This document shows, piece by piece, positions 1 through 9,762 of a stretch of 64,000 nucleotides of DNA. Position numbers and translations under genes: made by a program. The first letter of the stretch is position 1, and each line of letters starts with the position of its first letter. Source of the DNA: an uncultured Clostridia bacterium (GTDB taxonomy: Bacteria > Bacillota > Clostridia > Oscillospirales > Acutalibacteraceae); the NCBI GenBank assembly GCA_904397895.1, contig CAJFOZ010000043.1, positions 1 through 64,000 of the forward strand. The letters run 5' to 3'. The notes under the pieces are model-generated. The model was not told the origin of the DNA. It did not search any database and saw nothing but the letters and a program-made list of their open reading frames with translations.

Positions 1-2418
1 GCCGCCGGCGTTGACTTCGTAATGGGCAACAAGGCCGACCGCGCCAACAACGTGGTGGTGTCCAACGGCCAGAACATCAATCTGCCGTCAGGTAATTACA
101 ACAAGGTCTATTTGATGGCCTTCTCCCTGAACGGCGATAAGGAAGCCACCTTCAACGTAGGCGACCGCATCCAGACCTTGTCCAGCCAGACCATCAGCAT
201 CGCTGATTACCATGAGCGTGTCGGCCAATGGGATCAGCACAATAATCTCTTCAGCCATGGCGGATATGTCAAGGAAGATGATGTGGCTTACGTGGCCACC
301 CATCACCATGAGAATGGCGCCGATCAAATTGCCTCTGAAATCTACATGTTCAAATATGAACTGGAGATCCCGGAAGGTGCTACCTTGATCCAGCTGCCGG
401 AAGACAGTGACATCGTCATCCTGTCGGCCACTGCCGTCAACGAAGCTTACGATGGTGAGATTGTCACCGAGATGTATGACTCCAGAGAGCGGGAAGATGA
501 GCCTGTGGATCCCACTGAGAAGTTCATCGATTACTCCGGCTTTGAAGCCAATGATCCAGTATCCAACGTCAATATGGCCGGTCAAAACGGTGGTACCAAG
601 AATGTGTCTTTCGAATCTGGTACTACTGACGCTCAGGCCCACACCGGCAGCAACTCCCATAAGCTGAGTGTCAATGTAAACGGTGACGGCGCTTCCTTCG
701 CTTACACCAGCATCTATGCTCCCAACATCGAAGTCACAGAAGATATGTACATTGAGTACTGGCTCTATGCCGAAGATGAAGACGCCCTGCGGATGAACCT
801 CGACATGAAGATGGCCTCCGGTCAGCCGTTGCGCGATGTTGGACAAGAGACAGGAAACTATGTTGTTGACCAACGCGGCGTCCGTGTCCATCCCGCTCAG
901 CATGCCAACGATCCCACTGTGGAAGGCGCTGAGAAGGCTACTGTTGGCAAGTGGCAGTACTACCGCATCAACATCGGTGAACGCCTTGCCGGCAACACCA
1001 TCAACGACATCATGTTTGCTTTCGACTTCCCCAATGCTCATAAGGGCGCCCATACCGCTTACATCGATGATCTCCGCATCGGCCATTATGATGAAGACGC
1101 TGTTGCTCCCAACAAGGATCAGCTGATCTCCCTCATCGAGCTGGCTCAGAACATCGAGGATAAGTATACCGAAGATTCCGTGGCCAATCTGAACACCGCT
1201 CTGGATGCTGCTATTGTGGTCCGCGACGATGCCGCCGCCACCCAGGAGCAGATCAACAAAGCAGTTGAGGATCTCAATGCCGCCTACAACGCTTTGGAAC
1301 TGGATCCCGCCAAGGCTGATAAATCCGGCCTGAAGCTGGCTCTGGACGAAGCCAAAGCCATCGATGCATTCTACTATACTGACGAATCCTACGCCGCTTT
1401 GTCTTCGGCTATCACTGCCGGCGAAGAGATCTATAACGGCCTTTACAGCCAGGAGCAAATTGACCAGGCTATCATCAACATCAATTCCGCTATCAACGGC
1501 TTGGTTGATCGTTTCTCCATGATCTCTGATAAGGCATCTTACGCTGTCAACGAAGAGATCGTCTTGACTGCCACTACTCCTGAAGATATTAAACAGATCC
1601 GTCTCACAAATGAGAATGGCAAGTATATCAGCATGAGCAGTGTCAGCTATAAGATTATCGATGGCGTTAAGGTTTGGACCATCAAGACCTCCCTTGGTAG
1701 CGCGGGCAACCGCTCTCTCAGCTTGGGTGTGAAAGAGGACGGCATGTGGAGAGATACTGGCTCCAGCGTAGATGTACTGATTGATTCGGCTCCTATTGCT
1801 GACATTCAGCCTTCCTTCGCCATGGCCACTGTCAACAAGTCTGAAGTGGATGTGGATGAATCCTTTACCATCACCGCCATCACCTCCACCGCTGTTGACC
1901 GCATGCAGATTGTCAACGAAAAGGGCAATGCCATCAGCATTACCAGCAAAGATTACTACGATGACGGTTATGTCCGCATCTGGAAACTGCGCACCTCCTT
2001 GGGCAGCTCCGGCGATCGTACCTTGACCGTCAAAGCTAGCTCCGGTTCCGAATGGCTGGATAAGACTGTTGATATCAACATCACTGTTCGTGGCGGAAGC
2101 ACCAACCCCGATCTTCCTCCTGTGATTGGGGATGCTCATGTTCTGAGCCTGGACTTCTCCAGTGAATCGGCTAACGTGGGCGAAGTTTTCCATGGTACGG
2201 CTGTCACTACCACCGGTGTCAACAAGATCGCCATCCGCAATGAGAACGACAAGGGCATCACCATTTCCAACCTGACCTATTCGGACAACGGCAATGTCCG
2301 CACCTGGGACTTTGACCTGTCGGTCGGCACCGCTGGCTTCCGTATGTTTGATTTGGTTGGTTTCTCGGATGGAACCCAACTTGATACAAGAGTCAACTGC
2401 TCCATGAACATCAAATAA
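1..2418 (+). CDS. C-terminal part of a secreted GH38-type alpha-mannosidase paralogue (5' end outside window)
   Basis: The frame is open from base 1, so the start lies upstream of the window. The first 160 or so residues align by eye with residues about 1100-1265 of the GH38 mannosidase encoded next (shared AAGVDF, ATFxVGD, DDVAYVATH, EMYDS). This makes it very probably the C-terminal half of a tandem paralogue, although no catalytic domain is visible here. After that come a jelly-roll-like region (about 535-1100 nt), two FIVAR-like helical repeats (about 1110-1500 nt) and three copies of a roughly 95-residue beta-rich module (1510-2415). These parts are non-catalytic and probably bind glycan or cell wall. 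There is no LPXTG, S-layer homology or dockerin motif at the end. A hairpin follows the stop. Secretion is inferred from the paralogue, which has a signal peptide. Confidence 0.8.
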   Translation, partial: AAGVDFVMGNKADRANNVVVSNGQNINLPSGNYNKVYLMAFSLNGDKEATFNVGDRIQTLSSQTISIADYHERVGQWDQHNNLFSHGGYVKEDDVAYVATHHHENGADQIASEIYMFKYELEIPEGATLIQLPEDSDIVILSATAVNEAYDGEIVTEMYDSREREDEPVDPTEKFIDYSGFEANDPVSNVNMAGQNGGTKNVSFESGTTDAQAHTGSNSHKLSVNVNGDGASFAYTSIYAPNIEVTEDMYIEYWLYAEDEDALRMNLDMKMASGQPLRDVGQETGNYVVDQRGVRVHPAQHANDPTVEGAEKATVGKWQYYRINIGERLAGNTINDIMFAFDFPNAHKGAHTAYIDDLRIGHYDEDAVAPNKDQLISLIELAQNIEDKYTEDSVANLNTALDAAIVVRDDAAATQEQINKAVEDLNAAYNALELDPAKADKSGLKLALDEAKAIDAFYYTDESYAALSSAITAGEEIYNGLYSQEQIDQAIININSAINGLVDRFSMISDKASYAVNEEIVLTATTPEDIKQIRLTNENGKYISMSSVSYKIIDGVKVWTIKTSLGSAGNRSLSLGVKEDGMWRDTGSSVDVLIDSAPIADIQPSFAMATVNKSEVDVDESFTITAITSTAVDRMQIVNEKGNAISITSKDYYDDGYVRIWKLRTSLGSSGDRTLTVKASSGSEWLDKTVDINITVRGGSTNPDLPPVIGDAHVLSLDFSSESANVGEVFHGTAVTTTGVNKIAIRNENDKGITISNLTYSDNGNVRTWDFDLSVGTAGFRMFDLVGFSDGTQLDTRVNCSMNIK
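1510..2415 (+). repeat. Three tandem copies of the shared C-terminal module
   Basis: Three roughly 90-95 residue units start near 1510, 1810 and 2139. Each has an early N-E or V-D-E step, a central N-E-x-G/D-K-x-I motif and a late W-x-x-x-x-S-x-G-S/T-A/S-G-x-R motif. The same unit occurs twice in the next GH38 enzyme and twice in the GH92 enzyme. I do not recognise it as a named family. The predicted beta-rich, Ig-like fold is inference. Confidence 0.7.
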
Positions 2419-2434
2419 CCCACATTAAATGTAT

Positions 2435-2461
2435 CTGCCGGGTCGGTTTCCGGCCCGGCAG
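2435..2461 (+). terminator. Hairpin between the two GH38-type genes
   Basis: A 12-bp stem (one G-T pair) with a TTT loop follows the stop of the first gene. The downstream run is only moderately T-rich (CATCTTATGTT), so it may attenuate rather than fully terminate. The next gene starts 74 bases later. A second small perfect hairpin (TGCCGCA-GAAG-TGCGGCA, 2484-2501) lies just before the next ribosome-binding site. Confidence 0.5.
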
Positions 2462-2534
2462 CATCTTATGTTCTGTGTCTCTTTGCCGCAGAAGTGCGGC
2501 ACCCCTATAGAAAGAAACAAAAGGAGGTTGTATC

Positions 2535-5500
2535 ATGAAGAAGTCACGCAAAATTCTTGCCTTTGCGTTATCGCTGTCCATGCTGACCACGACCGCTTTG
2601 CCCACCTTGATGGCAGGCGCTGAACAGTCCATTTCGGCCAGCGATACGCTCAATCACGGCGTCTATGTCGAGTACTACGAAATGAATCCGTATGCTCCCT
2701 ATGATCTGATTACCTCAGATCTAAAAAACACCGGCTTTATGCAAAATATCAAGATCGGTGACATGAATCCCATTGGCCAGGAAATGGTAGGCCGCAACAC
2801 TTATTTTGGCGCACGTCTCCATTTTTACATCATCCCCACCGAGAGCGGCCAATATGTCTTTAACCCCGATGCTGACGATTACGTCCGTCTGTGGATCAAT
2901 GGTAACCAGATCATCCAAGGCGGATGGGGCGGCAATTACAGCGGGAATCGTCCTTCCAAAGAAATCTACTTGGAAGCCGGCGAACGCTATGAGATCCAGT
3001 TGGATTATGGCCAAGCTGGCGGCAACTCCGGTTTGACCCTTTACTGGTCCAAGGACGGCGGTAAAAAGACAGTTGTCCCGTCCGATGTTTTGTACCTGCC
3101 GGAAGGCATGGGACCGGTAGAATTCCCTGATCCTCCTTATTATCCAGATCCCGGTGCACCTACCGTTTATGCCATTTCCACTTCCCATCTGGATACTATT
3201 TGGAATTGGTCGTATGAAACTGTCATTAAAGATTATATCCCCGATACTTTTAATGATAACTTTGCTCTTTTTGAGAAATATCCAGATTATGTCTTTAACT
3301 GGGAAGGCGCACGCCGCTATGAACTGGTAAAAGAATATTATCCGGATGCCTATGAGCAGATCAAAGGGTATATTGCAGACGGCCGTTGGAATACTGCCGG
3401 CAGCGCTTGGGAAAACGGCGACCAGAACGGCCCCTCCCCTGAAGCCTTGATCCGTAATACTCTTTACGGCAATCAGTTCTTTGCCGATGAATTTGGAAAC
3501 GAAGAACGCAGTAGGGATATTTATCTGCCCGACTGTTTCGGTTTCGGCTATGCAATGCCTTCTTGGATGTCTCACTGTAACTTAATCTCCTTCTCCACCC
3601 AGAAGTTAAGTTGGGGCAATGCCTTCCCCAACCAGACACTTCCCTTTGACATCGGACGCTGGGTCGGTCCCGACGGCAATTATGTCATGGCCTCTATTAA
3701 CAACAACCACTATGGAGACGATCTCGCAGAAGAGGCTCCCAACGGTATCCGCAATTGGTCTAACCCGATGAATCGAATCGCCAGCAATGAAGAAAAGTAT
3801 GGCTTTAAGTTCACCACGGTCTACTTCGGTTGGGAAGGCGATATTGGCGGCGGTCCCTCTGATAAATCGGTGGCCCAATTACAAAAAGATATCGATCTGA
3901 ATGATACTGAAGAAGTCCAGGTTGTGGCCTCCTCTACCGATCAATGGGCTCGCGAGATGACCACAGAACAGAAACTGGCAATGCCTTCGTATGACGGCGA
4001 GATGCTTCTAAGAGAACATGGAGCTGGTTCTTATACCTCCCGTGCCCTTGGTCACCGCTGGAATGCCCGCAATGAGCTATTGGGTGTCGCGGCTGAGAAA
4101 TCCGCAGTGGCTGCTTCCTGGTTAGGTACGGAAGAATATCCTGTGGATACCTTCGGCACAGCTTGGAAACGAGTCATTGGCCACCAATTCCACGATGATA
4201 TCACCGGTACCTCCATTGCCTCGGAATATATCCGCAGTTGGAACGACTATATGTTGTCCCTCAACCAGTTTGGAAACGAATATGAGAGCGCTATCGGCGG
4301 TGTAGCATCGGCTATGGATACAAGCGTTGCCGAAGGCACTGCTTTGGTGGTCAATAACCCGGTCGCTCTGGATCGCAACGACGTTGTGGAAGCTACCGTC
4401 ACCATGGACAGCGACTGCGAATTTGTCCGCGTCTATGACGATCAAGGCAATGAAGTGGCCTCCCAGATCCTCTCCAAAAATGGCAATGTCTTTGATATCG
4501 CCTTTAAAGCTGAGGTTCCTTCCATGGGTTACCGCGTGTTTGACGTCCGTCCCGCCGACAGCGCCAGTGAAGTGGCCAGCGGATTGAGCGTCACCACCAA
4601 CTCCCTCTCCAATGAAAAATACGATGTCACCATCGATGAAGAGGGCAACATCAGCAGCATCTACGACAAGACTTTGGACAAAGAGCTGCTGGCTGAACCC
4701 ATCCGCCTCGGCCTGCTGGATGATACCGAGACCGAGTGGCCCGCTTGGGAGCTGAAGTTTGACGATTACTGGAACAAAGACGCCAAGGAATATGTGGCTG
4801 ACAAAGCTTCCAAGTTTGAAATTGTGGAAAACGGTCCTGCCCGTGTTGCTTTGAAGATCACCCGTAACTATGGCGCTTCCAGCTATGAGCAGATCATCAG
4901 CTTGGATGCCGGTGGCGAAGCAGTGGAAGTCCAGAATGTTGTGGATTGGCTTGAAAAATCCACCATGTTGAAGGCTACCTTCCAGTTTACTGCTGCCAAT
5001 GAAAGCGCCACCTATGACCTAGGTTTAGGCGCCATCGAGCGTGGCAACAACACCCAGTGGCAAGCAGAATCCCCCGCTCAGAAATGGGCTGATCTGACCG
5101 CCGAGGACGGTTCTTATGGCGTATCCGTCTTCAGTGACAGTAAGAATGGTTGGGACAAACCTCACGACGATACCCTACGTTTGACCCTTATCCATACACC
5201 TACCGGAGACTATCGTTCCGATAGCTATCAAAGCTACATGGATCAAGGCGAGAACCGCTTTGGTTATGCCATCTATGGCCACGCAGGCACCTATGCTGAG
5301 GCTGATACCCAACAGCAGGCCCAGCTCTTCACCGAGCCTATGGTGGCCTTCCAGACCGTTAAACACGAGGGCGGCCTCGGCTCCAACTACTCCTTTGCCT
5401 CCATCAGCAACGACGATGTCATCGTCCGCGCTGTCAAGGGCGGTGAAGTAGGCGAAGGCCTTGAGAACCAGGGCGATGAGATCATCGTCCGCTTCAATGA

Positions 5501-7880
5501 AGGCGCCAACAAACAGCAGTCCGGTGTGGAATTCTCCATCGGCAACGGCATTGAAAGCGTCCGCGAGGTTTACGGTTCCGAAGAGTCCATGCCCGAAGAG
5601 GTATCCGCTGAAAACGGCGCTTACGAGCTCAAGGACGGCAAACTGGTCTTTGACATCAAGCCCTACTCCATCCGCTCCTTCGCCATCAAGTTGAAGGATT
5701 CCGGTATTGAAGTGGCGAAGGACGAGTCCGCCTCGGTGGTTCTGCCCTACAACCGCGATATCTTCTCCAGCAACGCCAATAAATCCGACTCCACTATGAA
5801 TGCAAAACGTGATGCCTTCCCCAGCGAATTGGTTCCCAGCATCATTACTGCCGCTGGTGTTGACTTCACCATGGGTGATATGACCGACGGCGCTGCCAAC
5901 GCAGTGGTTGCTCAGGGCCAGACCATTGAGATCCCGGAAGGCTACAACAAACTGCACCTGTTGGCTTTCTCCATTGGTGGAGACCATGAAGCTACTTTCC
6001 AGGTAGGCGACTCCGCCCAGACCATTAACATTGCTGATTATTCAGAAAATATCGCTGAATGGGAAATCTTCCCGATCAATACAGAAGCCTACATCAAGCA
6101 GGATGATGTGGCTTACGTTGCCACCCATCGTCATTCCAACGGCGGAGATCAGATTGCTGCCAACACTTACATGTTCCAGTACGAGCTGGATATCCCGGAA
6201 GGCGCTACCTCTGTAGTTCTGCCGGAAGACAGGGATCTCTATATCGCTGCTGCTACCGCAGTGAAGGAGAATGACGGTAAGATTGTTACTGAGATGTATG
6301 ATTCCAAGGATCGCGATGTCGAAGTTGACGCTCAGTTTGAAGGTTACTCCAGCTTTGAAGAATCCGATCCGGTTCCTTATGAGAACTACACAACCAATAA
6401 CAAAGCCATTGACAATGCACGCTGTGTAGTCAGCAATGTAGATTCTCATAGCGGCACCCGTTCCATGCACCTGACCGGTACCGATACTGTCAGCCAGTCT
6501 GGTCTTGGTATCTCCCACGTATACTTCGATCTGTATCCTGCCGGTGGCTTCACCATTGAACCTGGCACCTACATTGAGTACTGGATCAAGCCCGAAAATG
6601 AAATCTCCATGCATGCCGGCCTTGACATTCAAACCGATGACTACGATGCTTCCTACAATGCCACCATGCGTGACAACACCGCCTGTGTCGACCAGAACGG
6701 CACCCAGATGCATCCCAAGAACGCCCGCGGCGTAGTTGGCGAATGGACCAAGATCCGTTGTGACATTGGTAAGTACTTTAAGGAAGGCGCCAAAGTCAGC
6801 CGTCTGTGGTTCGTATACGACAATCCTGAAGGACAAGGCGACATCTCGGTCTACGTGGATGATATCTTCATCGGCGTGGATAAGACCAGAGAAGAACTGC
6901 AAGCCCTGGTAGACGAAGTCAAGGCCCTGGATCGCGATCTCTTTATTCAGAGCGGATTTGTGGCCGTAGATGCTGCCCTTGAGAGAGCGGAAGCTGCTTT
7001 GGCAGACGACGCTACTACCAACCAGCAGTTTGGCATCATCTATAAGGATCTGGAAGACGCCAAGAATAACTTGGTCCTGAAAGAAACTGACAAGAGCGCC
7101 CTGCAGGCTGCTTTGGATGCTGCTGCTGAGATTGACACCACTCTCTATACCGAGGAATCGGTTGCAGCATTTGAAGATGCACTGGCCTATGCCAACCAGA
7201 TTATGGATGACATCTACGCTTCTGCCGACGATGTCCAGGTAGCTACCGAGAATTTGAACAACGCCATCGCTGCATTGGTGAAGTTGCCTGAGTACCATGC
7301 TACCACCGATAAGGAGCAGTACGAAGTTAACGAAACCATCACCGCTACCATTACCACTCCTAAGAACGTCCGTGGCTTGAGCCTACGCAATGAAAGAGGT
7401 AAGGCTATCGGCTTGCAGACCATCACCTCCCGCATCAGCGGTGATAAGAAGATCTGGACTGTAACCTTCTCAGTGGGTTCCAATGGTACTCGTGCCTTGG
7501 ATATCTGGGCCAATACCTTGGATGGATGGGCTAAAACAGGTGCTACCGTCAACTTCCAAGTCGGCGAATTTGTACCGGTTGATCCCACTCCACGTCGAGT
7601 CCTTTCCCTCGAGTTTGAAGAGAGTGTTGTTGGCATTAACGAAACAGTTCATGCCACCGTCACCTCTACTACCTCGGTAGATGATCTGAAACTCCTCAAC
7701 GAGAGGGGCAAATTCATCACCATTAACAACCTGCAATATACAGATAATAAGGATGTCCGTACTTGGACATTTGATTTCTCTGTTGGTTCCGCTGGTTTCC
7801 GTGATCTGACCGTTAAGGGTTATCATGGTAAAGCTCCTGCTGAGAATACCGTATCTCAAGCCCTGGTTGTTACGAAATAG
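2535..7880 (+). CDS. Secreted GH38 alpha-mannosidase with PA14, FIVAR and repeat modules
   Basis: This is a 1781-residue exo-alpha-mannosidase that hydrolyses non-reducing terminal alpha-mannose from glycans outside the cell. A signal peptide covers about residues 1-30 (KKSRK, a hydrophobic core, then AGA). A PA14-like sugar-binding domain follows at about 38-185. The GH38 domain begins near 210 with TSHLDTIWNW (metal-binding His218 and Asp220) and has YLPDCFGFG with the likely nucleophile Asp333, plus GHQFHDDITGTSI. The C-terminal half holds mannosidase beta domains, a region shared with the upstream paralogue (about 1100-1265), a jelly-roll-like domain (1270-1450), two FIVAR repeats and two terminal modules. 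It is much longer than intracellular GH38 enzymes (about 1000 residues), as expected of a secreted modular form. AGGAGG at 2522-2527 supports the start. The linkage specificity cannot be read from sequence. Confidence 0.93.
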   Translation: MKKSRKILAFALSLSMLTTTALPTLMAGAEQSISASDTLNHGVYVEYYEMNPYAPYDLITSDLKNTGFMQNIKIGDMNPIGQEMVGRNTYFGARLHFYIIPTESGQYVFNPDADDYVRLWINGNQIIQGGWGGNYSGNRPSKEIYLEAGERYEIQLDYGQAGGNSGLTLYWSKDGGKKTVVPSDVLYLPEGMGPVEFPDPPYYPDPGAPTVYAISTSHLDTIWNWSYETVIKDYIPDTFNDNFALFEKYPDYVFNWEGARRYELVKEYYPDAYEQIKGYIADGRWNTAGSAWENGDQNGPSPEALIRNTLYGNQFFADEFGNEERSRDIYLPDCFGFGYAMPSWMSHCNLISFSTQKLSWGNAFPNQTLPFDIGRWVGPDGNYVMASINNNHYGDDLAEEAPNGIRNWSNPMNRIASNEEKYGFKFTTVYFGWEGDIGGGPSDKSVAQLQKDIDLNDTEEVQVVASSTDQWAREMTTEQKLAMPSYDGEMLLREHGAGSYTSRALGHRWNARNELLGVAAEKSAVAASWLGTEEYPVDTFGTAWKRVIGHQFHDDITGTSIASEYIRSWNDYMLSLNQFGNEYESAIGGVASAMDTSVAEGTALVVNNPVALDRNDVVEATVTMDSDCEFVRVYDDQGNEVASQILSKNGNVFDIAFKAEVPSMGYRVFDVRPADSASEVASGLSVTTNSLSNEKYDVTIDEEGNISSIYDKTLDKELLAEPIRLGLLDDTETEWPAWELKFDDYWNKDAKEYVADKASKFEIVENGPARVALKITRNYGASSYEQIISLDAGGEAVEVQNVVDWLEKSTMLKATFQFTAANESATYDLGLGAIERGNNTQWQAESPAQKWADLTAEDGSYGVSVFSDSKNGWDKPHDDTLRLTLIHTPTGDYRSDSYQSYMDQGENRFGYAIYGHAGTYAEADTQQQAQLFTEPMVAFQTVKHEGGLGSNYSFASISNDDVIVRAVKGGEVGEGLENQGDEIIVRFNEGANKQQSGVEFSIGNGIESVREVYGSEESMPEEVSAENGAYELKDGKLVFDIKPYSIRSFAIKLKDSGIEVAKDESASVVLPYNRDIFSSNANKSDSTMNAKRDAFPSELVPSIITAAGVDFTMGDMTDGAANAVVAQGQTIEIPEGYNKLHLLAFSIGGDHEATFQVGDSAQTINIADYSENIAEWEIFPINTEAYIKQDDVAYVATHRHSNGGDQIAANTYMFQYELDIPEGATSVVLPEDRDLYIAAATAVKENDGKIVTEMYDSKDRDVEVDAQFEGYSSFEESDPVPYENYTTNNKAIDNARCVVSNVDSHSGTRSMHLTGTDTVSQSGLGISHVYFDLYPAGGFTIEPGTYIEYWIKPENEISMHAGLDIQTDDYDASYNATMRDNTACVDQNGTQMHPKNARGVVGEWTKIRCDIGKYFKEGAKVSRLWFVYDNPEGQGDISVYVDDIFIGVDKTREELQALVDEVKALDRDLFIQSGFVAVDAALERAEAALADDATTNQQFGIIYKDLEDAKNNLVLKETDKSALQAALDAAAEIDTTLYTEESVAAFEDALAYANQIMDDIYASADDVQVATENLNNAIAALVKLPEYHATTDKEQYEVNETITATITTPKNVRGLSLRNERGKAIGLQTITSRISGDKKIWTVTFSVGSNGTRALDIWANTLDGWAKTGATVNFQVGEFVPVDPTPRRVLSLEFEESVVGINETVHATVTSTTSVDDLKLLNERGKFITINNLQYTDNKDVRTWTFDFSVGSAGFRDLTVKGYHGKAPAENTVSQALVVTK
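7291..7877 (+). repeat. Two copies of the shared C-terminal module in the GH38 enzyme
   Basis: Units begin near 7291 (after the second FIVAR repeat) and near 7593. Both have the LxNERGK motif and the W-T-x-x-F-S-V-G-S-x-G motif. The second ends at the C-terminus of the protein. Confidence 0.7.
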
Positions 7881-7915
7881 TATTTTTCCACAACCTTCCT
7901 TTCATGCATAATAGG

Positions 7916-7970
7916 AAGGCCCTAGAGTACTCCAAATCTTTTGGAAAGGCTCTAGGGCCTTTTCTTTTGC
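7916..7970 (+). terminator. Rho-independent terminator after the GH38 gene
   Basis: AAGGCCCTAGAG pairs perfectly with CTCTAGGGCCTT, with an inner TCCAAA/TTTGGA stem, and is followed by TTTCTTTTGC. It closes the tandem mannosidase unit. Confidence 0.9.
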
Positions 7971-8019
7971 TTTTTCATTGTCTTACGGGCATAGCCTAAA
8001 AGAGGTAAAAAGAAAGGCT

Positions 8020-8048
8020 TTTATTTTATCCTCTTTTTGTGCTATAAT
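8020..8048 (+). promoter_or_regulatory. Promoter of the solute-binding protein / YesN / YesM operon
   Basis: TATAAT lies at 8043-8048 with an extended -10 (TGC before it). The -35 region is T-rich and poor. It is the only good promoter-like sequence between the terminator at 7970 and the lipoprotein gene. Confidence 0.5.
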
Positions 8049-8187
8049 AATAGTAATTGTATGAAGTTGTTCTTATGATGACGTTAAGGCATTTTTTGCT
8101 ATAAACGCCTTGATCTTTTGTCAGTTTTTCAGAAGTATTGGATTTTTTAAACTTTCTCTGCCTCAATTTTCAAGAAAGTGTGTTGCA

Positions 8188-9744
8188 ATGATTGGAGCTG
8201 TTTTTAAAAGATTTTTTTCCTTTTGGGCAGTGCTGACAGCTGTCTTATTTTTATGTTCATCTTGCACCAGGCCAACAAGGCAAAACGAGAAATTGACTTC
8301 TAATCCTTCCACCTCTGTTACATTAAAGATGTATCTTCCCGGAGAAGAAAGCGAAGATTTTTCTAAGGTGCTGGAACAAATCAATTCCATTCTATCCAGT
8401 CGTCTTGAGGTTTCTTTGGACATCTCTTTAATTGACCCCTCCAAAATGGTTCAACAGTATCCTACCCTTTTTACAAATGGTACGGATTTCGACCTCGTTT
8501 ATGTCTCCTCTGACGCCAATTATATGCAGCGCGTAGCCAATCATTATTATCTGGAGATCACGCAAGATCTTTTGGAAAAAAACGCCCCGTCTCTACTACA
8601 AACGATTCCAGATGAATTATGGGAACAGGTAAAGGCCAATGGTAAGGTTTATATGATCCCGTCCTCCTCAGATTATTCTGATCAGATGGTATTTTTAATC
8701 CGCAAGGATTTATTGGAGAAATATGGACTCGATATCCCCACATCTCTGGATGAAATGGAGCAATATTTAAAGCAAGTAGCCGCCAATGAAGAGGATATGA
8801 TCCCTTATCAGGTGGGTGAGACTGGTTTAGAGCTTCTGAGAGCGGCTTTTCTTCAGCCTAGAGGATTGACCCTAGTAGATCAAAACGCCCTTTTAGCCGC
8901 CCCGATAAAAGGATTTAGCGGCTCCCTTATATCTCTGACCAATTATGCACCTTATCTTGATTATTTAGAACGTATCCACAATTGGAAAGAGCTTGGCTTA
9001 ATCCCGGATAATGCGGCTGCCCGCAGGACAGTTTCTTATGATGCCTTTGTGCAGGGGGATTCCGCCCTCTACATTGGCGATTTGGACAGCGCACTTTTAG
9101 CTCAAATGTTGGTTCAACAAGATAATCGGCATCGCCTGAACGAAGCTCCTTGGGAATCTTTGATTGTTGATCTCTCATCCAATCAGCCCACAGGTGCTTT
9201 TTCCCATGCCCCAGCGGGTATCGCCATCCGCAATGGGTCTCAACATGTGGATCTAGCCCTCCAGGTTATCGATCTTTTCCGGAACGACCGCCAGTTACAT
9301 GACCTTTTATTGTATGGCATCCAAAATGAGCATTGGTCATCTTCAGATACTTCTTCCTGGGAGGCAGGCTCTTCTTTTTCTGACTATCCGACCAATCTAT
9401 ATGCCCGGTATGCCTTTGGCTCTAGCTTAGACCGTGAACCGGCCTATCCTTCTGAGGAATATACATCCATTCAGGAACAGTGGAAAAAACAGAAGGTACA
9501 AAACAGCAGCATCAACTGTTTTCGCCCTTATCCGGATGAGCGATACTCCGTTGTCTCGGATATGGAACTTCTCAACATCAAGTATCTCTTTCCCCTCCAA
9601 TTAGGAGCTTATGATGATCCAGGGGATTATTTAAAACGCTATCAGGAAAAATCTAAAATGGCTGTGTTGGAGACCTACATCCAAGTTGTCAATGACCAAG
9701 CTGTGGATTACTGCAAACGCATGGACAATCCTTCCGCTTTTTAG
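8188..9744 (+). CDS. Extracellular solute-binding lipoprotein, sensor-associated
   Basis: This 518-residue protein resembles family 1 extracellular solute-binding proteins of ABC importers, with an N-terminal hydrophobic segment and an overall alpha/beta binding-protein layout. The chosen start gives a normal signal sequence (residues 1-26, FLCSSC, then Thr-Arg-Pro). The lipobox is imperfect, with Cys rather than Leu at -3, but Cys26 is the likely lipidated residue. An upstream in-frame TTG at 8110 would add 26 unlikely residues. No permease or ATPase gene is nearby. It is followed after 18 bases by a response regulator and a sensor kinase, which suggests that it presents a sugar to the kinase instead of, or as well as, feeding a transporter. 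The ligand is unknown. Confidence 0.75.
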   Translation: MIGAVFKRFFSFWAVLTAVLFLCSSCTRPTRQNEKLTSNPSTSVTLKMYLPGEESEDFSKVLEQINSILSSRLEVSLDISLIDPSKMVQQYPTLFTNGTDFDLVYVSSDANYMQRVANHYYLEITQDLLEKNAPSLLQTIPDELWEQVKANGKVYMIPSSSDYSDQMVFLIRKDLLEKYGLDIPTSLDEMEQYLKQVAANEEDMIPYQVGETGLELLRAAFLQPRGLTLVDQNALLAAPIKGFSGSLISLTNYAPYLDYLERIHNWKELGLIPDNAAARRTVSYDAFVQGDSALYIGDLDSALLAQMLVQQDNRHRLNEAPWESLIVDLSSNQPTGAFSHAPAGIAIRNGSQHVDLALQVIDLFRNDRQLHDLLLYGIQNEHWSSSDTSSWEAGSSFSDYPTNLYARYAFGSSLDREPAYPSEEYTSIQEQWKKQKVQNSSINCFRPYPDERYSVVSDMELLNIKYLFPLQLGAYDDPGDYLKRYQEKSKMAVLETYIQVVNDQAVDYCKRMDNPSAF

Positions 9745-9762
9745 AGGAGACGAAGATATTGT

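Noticed and set aside
88-2379. Long minus-strand open frame opposite the first GH38-type gene
   Set aside because: It has no ribosome-binding site and no recognisable domain. The plus-strand frame encodes clear FIVAR and repeat modules. It is a codon-bias shadow.
7291-7880. C-terminal modules as dockerins or sortase signals
   Set aside because: No duplicated calcium loop (DxNxDG) and no LPXTG with hydrophobic tail and basic end are present.
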